Shown: positions 1 through 5,722 of the stretch, piece by piece
How positions within the stretch are numbered: position 1 is the stretch's first letter
Layout: each line of letters opens with the position of its first letter
Source: Nitrospira sp.
Lineage (GTDB): Bacteria > Nitrospirota > Nitrospiria > Nitrospirales > Nitrospiraceae
Length of the DNA: 7,551 nt
Reading direction: 5' to 3'
Assembly (NCBI GenBank): GCA_015904055.1
Contig: JABMDE010000101.1
Span: forward strand, 1-7,551
Notes under the pieces: model-generated
The model's input: the letters and a program-made list of their open reading frames with translations, nothing else
Told to the model about the DNA's origin: nothing
Database searches by the model: none
Program-made: the position numbers and the translations under genes

Positions 1-99
1 GAAGAGTATGTTATTCAGCTACTGAACGAAATGGGCATTGCGAATTTCCCGATTGGATCGGTGAACACGGGACAGGTCAATACAAGTGGAGTGAAGTAA
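1..99 (+). CDS. 3' end of an unrecognised protein (partial)
   Basis: The first 96 bases are open in frame 1 and encode the last 32 residues of a protein, ending VNTSGVK before TAA at 97-99; the start lies outside the window. A helix-like stretch (EEYVIQLLNEMGI) is followed by a strand-like FPIGSV. This helix-then-'IG.V' ending is loosely reminiscent of the C-terminus of AIR-synthase (PurM)-type proteins, but the fragment is too short to name. The downstream gap has no obvious T-rich terminator next to the stop. Confidence 0.55.
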   Translation, partial: EEYVIQLLNEMGIANFPIGSVNTGQVNTSGVK

Positions 100-195
100 C
101 CGGTGAGACGAGCGAGAGATCAGGAACTGTTTGGGAGGGTAAGACTGTTTGTGCAAGATCGCTGGATGAGTAGGGGCAGACGTAAGTAGACTGCC

Positions 196-212
196 GCAGG
201 GCTCGGCCCTGC
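196..212. repeat. Perfect inverted repeat (GC-rich hairpin)
   Basis: GCAGGGC, loop TCG, GCCCTGC: seven perfect pairs around a three-base loop, about 100 bases after the stop of the first gene. No T-run follows on the + strand, so it is not a textbook intrinsic terminator. It could be a Rho-associated 3' end structure or part of a structured RNA. Confidence 0.5.
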
Positions 213-353
213 AATCTAATGCTGGCGAGATGGTGCCCTAAGCCTCAATGAAGTGGGGGAGGCAGCTGTAGCATCCTTCCAAGGGGGCAGCAGGAACTGG
301 ATTTGGGTACTATTCCACTGTCCCCAAAGACTGGCCGCAAAGTTTCTTCATGA

Positions 354-542
354 CTATTTTGGAAATACATGTTTCTCTGTCTCGACAGGCGAATGCATGC
401 ACTTGGGGGGAATGGTATGGATCTGGTTCAAGAGATTGATATCATCCCCTGGCTTTTTTCTGGCTGAGTCCGACAGTGATTCAAACGCTTGTTTTTGACG
501 CCGTTGGATCGCTGACTTAGCCCCGATCTCCCCAATCTCTAC
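354..542 (-). pseudogene. Possible protein-coding relic, no family recognised
   Basis: On the minus strand a frame is open from a stop just upstream of 542 to TAG at 354-356, about 62 codons. It reads like real protein: a charged helix-like segment (SAIQRRQKQAFESLSDSARK) followed by a proline/cysteine-containing tail. It has no start codon in frame. An ATG at 558-556 (MKTMS) lies one frame away, which would fit a frameshifted small gene. No domain is recognised, and an accidental open frame of this size is quite possible. The strand and boundaries are inferred only from the look of the translation. Confidence 0.2.
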
Positions 543-550
543 TCATCGTC

Positions 551-569
551 TTCATGGTTCAATCATGAA
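551..569. repeat. Short inverted repeat upstream of the ATPase gene
   Basis: TTCATG, seven-base spacer, CATGAA: a perfect 6-bp dyad about 100 bases upstream of the ATPase start and just upstream of the promoter candidate. It could be an operator, but a dyad of this size also occurs by chance. Confidence 0.25.
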
Positions 570-585
570 TAAATTCAACTTCTTA

Positions 586-613
586 TTGCCGATCTTCAGG
601 CATGGGGTAAGAT
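586..613 (+). promoter_or_regulatory. Weak sigma70-like promoter candidate for the ATPase gene
   Basis: TTGCCG (586-591, 4/6 to TTGACA) and TAAGAT (608-613, 4/6 to TATAAT) are separated by 16 bases, 56 bases before the ATG at 669. This is the best -35/-10 pair I can see in the gap, but each box has two mismatches and nothing else supports it. Confidence 0.25.
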
Positions 614-668
614 AGCCACACGCAGCATTAGACCGGGTGATACAGCCTCCGTATTGACGACATCCAGC

Positions 669-2420
669 ATGCCGAAACAGTTCCGAAGAGCGATGGAGCG
701 CAGTCTGTTAGACTGTCTGGCCTACCGTGGCCTGATCCGTCAGGATGACTTGGATGCTGCCGTCAAAGAAGCCTTATCCCGCGAAGTAGATCTGGAAACC
801 GTCCTCCTCGATAAATATCACGTGCCGAAGAGTGATCTCGGTGTAGCACTGAGTGAGTTCTATCAGTGTCCGTATGTTCCCTTCGATGAACGAACCGTTA
901 TCGACCCCGATCTTTTAAAAAACCTCAGTCTCGATTACCTCAAGAACAGCGCCTGGATTCCACTGAAGCGTCAAGGGACCGTGCTAGACGTGGTCATTAA
1001 TGACCCGCATGACCTGGACAAGGGGCTTGATATTCGTCGGGCCTTTCCCGGCGTCACGGTCAGGTTTTCGGTCGGTCTCCGCCGTGATATTGAACAGTAT
1101 ATCCTCGTCGTGACCGGGCCGGCGGACGGGGCGTCGATGTCGGAGATTCTTGGAGAGCTGGTCAATGAAGCCGGATCAGAGAGGGCCAGTGAGGCTGACA
1201 AAGGAGACATTGACGAAAATGATTCCGCCATCGTCCGGCTCGCCAATCAGGTTATTGCGGATGCCTACCGGCTGAATGCGTCGGACGTGCATATTGAGCC
1301 CTACTCGGACAAGAAGGAAACCGCGGTGCGTCTCCGTGTCGACGGCACGTGTTTCACGTACATGCGGATTCCCGCGACGTATCGACGGGCGATCATCTCC
1401 CGTATCAAAATCATGGCGAACCTGGATATCGCTGAACGACGAAAGCCGCAAGACGGGAAAATCCGCTACAAATTGGCCAAGGATCGCCAGATAGAACTGC
1501 GGATCGCCACACTTCCAACGGCCGGCGGCAACGAAGACGTTGTGATGCGGTTGCTGACGGCGAAGGAAACGATGCCGTTGGAGAGGATGGATTTTACACC
1601 GGACATCCTGCAGGCCATCAAGTCCCTCGCGGTCAAACCGCATGGCATCGTGTTGTGCGTGGGGCCGACCGGGTCTGGGAAAACGACGACGCTGCATGCC
1701 ATTTTAAGACATATCAATACCGACGAGCGAAAAATATGGACAGCGGAGGATCCGATCGAGATCACCCAGGAAGGACTGCGTCAGGTCCAGGTGCATCCCA
1801 AGATCGGCTTCACCTTTGCCGCTGCGCTGAGGGCATTTTTGCGGGCGGACCCGGACGTTATCATGATCGGCGAGATGCGCGACAAAGAGACAGCCGACAT
1901 CGCGATTGAAGCTTCGCTGACAGGACATCTCGTCTTGAGCACGCTGCATACGAACAGTGCGGTCGAAACAGTCACGAGACTGCTCGACATGGGATGCGAC
2001 TCCTTCAATTTTTCCGATGCCCTTCAGGGCATCGTGGCCAAACGTCTGTGCAAACGCATTTGTGAAGAGTGCAAAGAGGAGTACCATCCGACGCGGCAGG
2101 AATACGACGAGCTTGTCCAGGGGTATGGGGCAGGTTATTGGGAAAGGCTCGGGGTTGAGTATACAGACAACTTGGTGTTGTATCGGGGGCGAGGTTGCGA
2201 AGTCTGCAATAAGACCGGCTTCAAGGGGCGTACTCCGCTGCACGAGCTCCTGGTTGGCTCGGAAGAAGTGAAGGGACTTATCCAAGTGAAGGCCAGGTCG
2301 GCTGAGATCCTGAAGGTCGCGATGCGAGAGGGCATGGTCACGCTGGTGCAAGACGGCATACAAAAAGTCTTGCGCGGTGTCACGACCTATCGCCAGATCC
2401 GTACTGTAGCCATGAAGTAA
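669..2420 (+). CDS. PilB/GspE-family type IV pilus or type II secretion assembly ATPase
   Basis: This is a cytoplasmic hexameric motor ATPase that powers extension of a type IV pilus or a type II secretion pseudopilus. Numbering from the ATG at 669 (583 residues), residues 10-140 form a T2SSE_N/MshEN-like N-terminal domain. The ATPase core follows: ASDVHIEP (204-211), RLRVDG (221-226), Walker A GPTGSGKTTT (332-341, Lys338), EDPIE (360-364), Walker B ending in GEMRD (401-405, Glu402), and the His box with His420 and His427. The C-terminal zinc motif is complete, CxxC at 465-468 and 510-513. Length is normal and all catalytic motifs are intact. A TTG at 654 would add five residues; neither start has a visible Shine-Dalgarno, so I prefer the ATG. 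No inner-membrane platform, pilin or secretin gene lies in the window, so PilB and GspE cannot be told apart. Confidence 0.93.
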   Translation: MPKQFRRAMERSLLDCLAYRGLIRQDDLDAAVKEALSREVDLETVLLDKYHVPKSDLGVALSEFYQCPYVPFDERTVIDPDLLKNLSLDYLKNSAWIPLKRQGTVLDVVINDPHDLDKGLDIRRAFPGVTVRFSVGLRRDIEQYILVVTGPADGASMSEILGELVNEAGSERASEADKGDIDENDSAIVRLANQVIADAYRLNASDVHIEPYSDKKETAVRLRVDGTCFTYMRIPATYRRAIISRIKIMANLDIAERRKPQDGKIRYKLAKDRQIELRIATLPTAGGNEDVVMRLLTAKETMPLERMDFTPDILQAIKSLAVKPHGIVLCVGPTGSGKTTTLHAILRHINTDERKIWTAEDPIEITQEGLRQVQVHPKIGFTFAAALRAFLRADPDVIMIGEMRDKETADIAIEASLTGHLVLSTLHTNSAVETVTRLLDMGCDSFNFSDALQGIVAKRLCKRICEECKEEYHPTRQEYDELVQGYGAGYWERLGVEYTDNLVLYRGRGCEVCNKTGFKGRTPLHELLVGSEEVKGLIQVKARSAEILKVAMREGMVTLVQDGIQKVLRGVTTYRQIRTVAMK

Positions 2421-2422
2421 AC

Positions 2423-2452
2423 GTGAACCGTCTGGCGTTCACAGGCAACGCC
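2423..2452. terminator. Overlapping hairpins between convergent genes (possible bidirectional terminator)
   Basis: The 35-base gap between the ATPase stop and the PilZ stop contains two perfect, overlapping 6-bp stems: GTGAAC(2423-2428)/GTTCAC(2437-2442) and GGCGTT(2434-2439)/AACGCC(2447-2452). They share bases and cannot form together. Neither is followed by a strong T-run, so the terminator role is inferred from position between convergent stops. Confidence 0.35.
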
Positions 2453-2455
2453 CTG

Positions 2456-2780
2456 TTACGGAGTATTTTCCAGCAACGAGACGAATACGCGCAGCCGTGC
2501 CAGGGATACGTCGGATACCCGGATGAATTCCAGCCCGCATCGATAATCACTTACCCACAGAACTCCAGCCGATTCGATGTCAACCGGTTCCGTGCTGTCT
2601 GGAAGATAGATGTGGATCGATGTGTGCGAATGTAGTTCCGGGATATGCTCAGCAGTCAAGGCGCAGCCCGTCATCGAAATGTTGAGGATCGTCCCCTGTT
2701 CCGATGGGGCTGTGTCGCCGAACATAACCGGAAGTTGAACCGCAAAACGTTGGGCGTCTAGACTCTTTACTCACCGGCAT
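2456..2780 (-). pseudogene. PilZ-domain protein, frameshifted near its N-terminus
   Basis: PilZ domains bind cyclic-di-GMP and modulate pili, secretion, motility or polysaccharide export. The intact C-terminal frame (2456-2725, 89 codons from an internal ATG) shows the NxSxxG box (NISMTG), usually D/NxSxxG, then the late strand with VLWVSDYRCGLEF. Reading further upstream in that frame gives QRFAVQLPVMF, the typical first PilZ strand, but no start codon before a stop at 2771-2773. The missing N-terminus sits in another frame from ATG 2778-2780: MPVSKESRR, reaching a GGG run (2752-2754, + strand). Joining them gives about 107 residues, the usual size of a one-domain PilZ protein. Dropping one base restores the frame; adding two would give a canonical RxxxR spacing. 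A GGAG lies just before ATG 2780, with short spacing. The break may be a real mutation or a sequencing error; the domain call itself is fairly safe. Confidence 0.72.
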
Positions 2781-3338
2781 TTCTCCGCATGGTTGGTCCT
2801 ATGTGGGTCCGCACACCCTGTGGAGACTGCTGCGCCTGTCAACACTTGGGCTTGTCACATCACAAAGCGAACAAGAGTTGTATGCCATGAATGGCCCAAA
2901 ATGTCGTCCAATTGTGTGAAAAGAACAAGAAGGGGGGGAAGGAAGCAGGCAGGGTTCGTGAATACACATTTCGCAACTGGGATTCTTCTGCTATGCCACT
3001 TGGTGTATAAATCGAAGAGGGTGCGGTGGCGCAGCTGCAGGTCAGTTCTAGCGCTTTATTTTTAGGAGTTGATCGAATGTGGTGGTGTGAGCAAGCCCAT
3101 GGGGAGGGAATCTGTCCCGGCAGACTCGGAGTTGGATGGGTGAGAAGGTGCGGACCTCTGTCGGTTGCAAATGGAGTCTACTAGAGTGATCTACAGCCGA
3201 CTTCATTCTAGAATTGTACAGGATCCAGGAGAAAGTCGGAGATATTTATTTGCTGGCAGTAATGAGGTTACTGCGACAAGTAGTCGGAGGTTCGCCTGAA
3301 GTATGATATGGATCACTGCAGAGATTCGTCGAGATTAC
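2781..3338. other. Gene-poor region between PilZ and adhesin-like genes
   Basis: I see no credible gene. The 90-codon + strand frame at 2793-3065 is Arg/Cys/Trp-rich, has no ribosome binding site and shows no domain. The region carries a G7 run (2932-2938) and a perfect inverted repeat (3256-3274). It should contain the divergent promoters of the PilZ gene (leftward) and the adhesin-like gene (rightward), but I cannot pick out convincing -35/-10 boxes. Confidence 0.5.
3256..3274. repeat. Perfect inverted repeat upstream of the adhesin-like gene
   Basis: GCAGTAA, spacer TGAGG, TTACTGC: 7-bp perfect arms with a five-base spacer, ending 64 bases before the proposed ATG at 3339. The symmetry and position would suit an operator for a dimeric regulator or a leader hairpin. 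No T-run follows, so it is not a clear terminator. Confidence 0.45.
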
Positions 3339-3769
3339 ATGAAAATGGAAAGGATCGTGATGGTGCACTGGGTGATGAGTCTACTGCTGGTGTGCATCGG
3401 TGTTGGGCCGGCGTATGCCGGCTGGGTATTGCTTGGGGGGATGACAAGGTGGGTCTGACGATTTATATCGACCCCTCGACCATCGAACGCAACGAGGACC
3501 AACGAAGTCTCTGGGTCCTCTACGACTTTAAGACCACGCAGACCAAGGAGGGGGGTGTCTCGTTTCGCTCCGCCAAGATGCAACGGGAATATGATTGTGG
3601 AAAATCACGCACAAGACTGTTGACGATTCTGCATTATGCCGGCTCGATGGAGAGCGGCGAGATAGTCTTGAAGAGCAGTCCACACAATCAGGAGTGGGCG
3701 TCTTTAGGCCAACTGGAATACGGGACGATCGCCAAAGATCTATGGACCCTGGCCTGCAGCAAAGACTAA
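3339..3769 (+). pseudogene. Surface-adhesin-E-like exported protein, signal peptide out of frame
   Basis: The C-terminal 109 codons (3440-3769) match the small exported surface-adhesin-E type: a strand with IYIDPSTIER, then SLWVLYDFK, then a conserved-type Cys (EYDCGKSRTR), and a second Cys near the end (LACSKD). In the domain's own frame the upstream sequence is not a signal peptide. One frame over, ATG 3339 begins MKMERIVMVHW, a hydrophobic core SLLLVCIGVG and an AYA cleavage site, followed by GWVLLGG, which is what the family needs. The frames meet at a G6 run (3435-3440); seven Gs would give one continuous protein of about 143 residues. The domain frame itself stays open back to ATG 3308, giving a 153-residue product without export signal. 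Start-site Shine-Dalgarno is weak (GAG only). It could be a broken gene, a phase-variable gene or a sequencing error; family assignment is from motif memory. Confidence 0.68.
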
Positions 3770-3816
3770 ACCGCAGCAAGACCGATTGACCGCCTCGTGC
3801 AATACGGAGGGTGAGG

Positions 3817-4760
3817 CTAGTCCTCTGGGCGAGTCTCGTGTAATTCCTTCAGGAGAAGTGCCCGAACTCGTTGGCGCGCGTCTTTCGATGGTTGTCCTGT
3901 CTCATCTGTCTTTCGTCAGGTTCCGATCAATGTGCTGTGTACATTCATCAGCTTCCCGTCCAGCTGGTATTCACTCACGGGCATTTCCCCATCCAGGACC
4001 GATTGCCGAATTCTTAGCGCAACGGGAGGTGTTTCGTGCGATCTGCGATGCAGTCCATTCAAATCTGAGCCCATATATTCTGGCAAGGCTCTGTTTTACT
4101 GTGGTGAGATCGTCGGTTGACAGGCCGAACGACTTCTTTTTTGCCTCCGTATACCACCAGGACTTCATGGGTAGTGCAGGCTGGGCGACGACTGCTCCCC
4201 AACGTGTGGATTGTCCAGGAGTGCAAGAGGAATTGGCCCGGTCATGCAATTGCCGATGATGCCAATGTGTGGTTGAGGGCCGTGCTGTTCCCCGATATTT
4301 TGGACTACCGCGCGCAGCCAATGCACGATCGGCGGGCTTTCCTGTGAGGGAAGGTCCCATTCACTTCCGGGGGAAAACTCACCCGTTCCACGAAACCAAT
4401 AGGCCCACAGTCCGCTTGTGAGAGACACGGTGCCTTTCTCACCGAGCAAGAGCGGAACGTAGACAGTGAAATTGTTCGAGAGCTCTTCTGCGTAGGCCAG
4501 TGTTCCCGGAGACAACCCAGTCAGCTTGTGGAGTAAGAGCACCGGTGGTTTGCGGTGCCGTCATTGAGGCAGTACACCGAATGGGTGATGCCGGCGTGAG
4601 TGACGGGTCGCTCGAAGCACTCGGTCCACGTGCGCGTTGGGGTCCCTTCATCTTTCTGCTGCGGCGCGCACATTCTCAGCTGTGTAGCCTCACAGCCCGT
4701 TATGGATAACAACAGAGCCACTACTCTGGCATGGAAGCGAGAGTGGCCCGATTGTCCTAT
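3817..4760 (-). pseudogene. Dienelactone-hydrolase-like lipoprotein, multiply disrupted
   Basis: Stitched across frames, this reads as one alpha/beta hydrolase of about 314 residues. It opens with a lipoprotein-type leader (RVVALLLSITGC). Then come the VLLLHKLTGLSPGTL strand and turn, YVPLLLG, the nucleophile elbow IGNCMTG with the family's Cys, VVAQPALPM, RFE.DC with the presumed Asp, and HSTL with the His of a Cys-His-Asp triad. It ends in a terminal helix (ARQRVRALLLKEL) and stops with TAG at 3817-3819. The lesions are frame breaks near 4545, 4197-4200, 4055 and 3996 (each repaired by adding one base), TAA at 4014-4016, TGA at 3916-3918, and ATA (4758-4760) in place of the start, four bases after AAGGAG (4765-4770). 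Such hydrolases cleave lactone or ester substrates; the substrate here is unknown. The gene is convergent with the adhesin-like gene, 47 bases apart. Two stop codons plus the lost start make real inactivation likely. Confidence 0.78.
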
Positions 4761-4764
4761 GAAA

Positions 4765-4770
4765 CTCCTT
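4765..4770 (-). promoter_or_regulatory. Shine-Dalgarno preceding an ATA codon
   Basis: Minus strand AAGGAG is followed by TTTC and then ATA, which is in frame with the lipoprotein leader of the hydrolase pseudogene. A good ribosome site at this spacing marks the ancestral start and suggests ATG has become ATA; no other ATG, GTG or TTG fits the leader as well. Confidence 0.5.
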
Positions 4771-5341
4771 CGACAGATTTCGTACGCGTGGCTTTCAACT
4801 TGTGAGCTCAAGCAGGCAAGCGTTGGCCAGTGTGTACGGCCTGGTGCAAGACCTTCCCCTGTTCGAGTACAAGGACTGCAAAACCAATCCACGAAGACAG
4901 GCGCGGTCAACAAGTAGCCGGCGGTTCAGGTGACGCGAGTTATGGATTCCTGGCGTGATCCATGGGTGGATAGAGCGAGACGTATCCACAAGTTGTGACC
5001 CCGACCCATTTGTATGGGACTACATCGCATACCGGTTCTCAGTATAACGGGATCTGTCTTGAGAAATTCAAGTCTGTGTGCGATCGCCTACTGCGCTATG
5101 ACGGTGAATCTAGCCGTGGAGAATGAAGTAGCTGTAAATGATGAAGGAAAAAGAATTCACGGAGGATGGCATTATAAATCAAATGCTTGGAATGACGAAG
5201 ACGCGAGGCGCTACTAGTTCGCCTACACCGGTTTGAAAATGATTTTTTATATTTAAGTTTACCCAGTGATTTCCAATCATTCCTGAATGTTTATGGGTGG
5301 CATGCACATTGCTCATCGAGAATTCAATGAGCTGATCGCCA

Positions 5342-5549
5342 TCACCTCTCATCTCTCCGTGGAGTTCCCTGCTCGATGACCTCTCGTAGCAGGTATTTCA
5401 TCTGGTCAAGGTAGAGTTTCTCTGTTCTGTCGGAGATCCGGCCGAGTGGAACGGAGGATGGGAGGTCAAGGCTATGACCTTTACGGTGGTGACGCGGCCT
5501 GTATCCACGGATATCCGTGTAGAAGATGGTCGAGACGGAAATCCTGAGC
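5342..5549 (-). pseudogene. Possible 3' coding relic, family not recognised
   Basis: The minus strand is open across this stretch to TGA at 5342-5344 with no start codon in frame. Its last part looks like genuine protein: a loop with SVPLGRISDRTEK, then an amphipathic helix (LYLDQMKYLLREVIEQG) and a charged tail. A competing + strand frame, open from just after TAG 5388-5390 to a stop near 5557, also looks protein-like (EWNGGWEVKAMTFTVVTRP). Only one can be real, and I cannot decide which. The upstream part of a minus-strand gene would run into the BACON gene, so if real it is a truncated relic. Confidence 0.2.
5506..5519. repeat. 14-bp perfect palindrome
   Basis: CACGGATATCCGTG is fully self-complementary, about 115 bases upstream of the BACON gene start. 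It could be a regulator half-site pair. A second, smaller dyad, CCTGA-GCG-TCAGG, lies at 5543-5555. No regulator gene in the window points to a binding protein. Confidence 0.35.
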
Positions 5550-5617
5550 GTCAGGCGTGAGGAAGAGCGTTGAGAGTCACGTTTTTCTGATGTGCTGCTT
5601 CACAGGAGGAACCTTGT

Positions 5618-5722
5618 ATGGAAGGAATATTGTATGAATTTGGTACGTGTGATTGCCATAGTCCTCACGTTCTGGTCGGCTACGGCATGGGGTGCCACAT
5701 TGACGTGGACAGCCAACAGTGA
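5618..5722 (+). other. 34-codon ORF overlapping the start of the BACON gene
   Basis: ATG 5618 is preceded by AGGAGG (5603-5608) at a spacing of nine bases, the strongest ribosome site in the area, yet its frame stops at 5720-5722 after 34 codons, running out of frame over the start of the larger gene. The product (MEGILYEFGTCDCHS...) has no recognisable features. It may be an upstream ORF that couples or tunes translation, or AGGAGG may simply assist the start at 5634. Confidence 0.2.

Larger units (their letters stand above)
100..668. other. Gene-poor region upstream of the assembly ATPase
   Basis: No convincing complete gene is present. The 81-codon + strand frame at 253-498 has no ribosome binding site, and its composition (W-, C- and S-rich, no domain) looks accidental. 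The region does contain a perfect 7-bp hairpin (196-212), a short inverted repeat (551-569), a possible minus-strand coding relic (354-542) and a weak promoter candidate (586-613), listed separately. A loose inverted repeat TTTGGG(302-307)/CCCAAA(323-328) resembles debris often seen around old mobile elements, but no transposase is visible. Confidence 0.5.
4771..5633. other. Gene-poor region between hydrolase pseudogene and BACON gene
   Basis: No complete gene is supported. The 67-codon + frame at 5014-5217 has a lysine/asparagine-containing tail unlike its neighbours, no ribosome site and no domain; I leave it uncalled. An AT-rich pocket (about 5233-5262) stands out from the surroundings. 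From 5342 to about 5560 both strands carry protein-like open frames (separate entry), with a 14-bp palindrome inside. The last 30 bases hold two ribosome-site-like sequences serving the downstream gene. Confidence 0.45.

Noticed and set aside
302..328. TTTGGG/CCCAAA loose inverted repeat as a mobile-element end
   Set aside because: Arms are short, no second copy, no target duplication and no transposase in the window.
253..498. 81-codon + strand frame
   Set aside because: No ribosome binding site, no domain, unusual W/C/S-rich composition; the opposite strand reads more like protein.
2423..2635. 70-codon + strand frame after the ATPase
   Set aside because: It lies antisense over the PilZ C-terminal domain, which has clear family motifs.
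2793..3065. 90-codon + strand frame
   Set aside because: Arg/Cys/Trp-rich with no domain or ribosome site; crosses a G7 run.
3786..4259. 157-codon + strand frame
   Set aside because: Antisense to the reconstructed hydrolase pseudogene; no features of its own.
4165..4913. Two separate minus-strand frames that look like independent genes
   Set aside because: They are successive fragments of one hydrolase gene split by frame breaks, so they are merged into the pseudogene entry.
5014..5217. 67-codon + strand frame
   Set aside because: No ribosome site or family; composition does not clearly mark it as coding.
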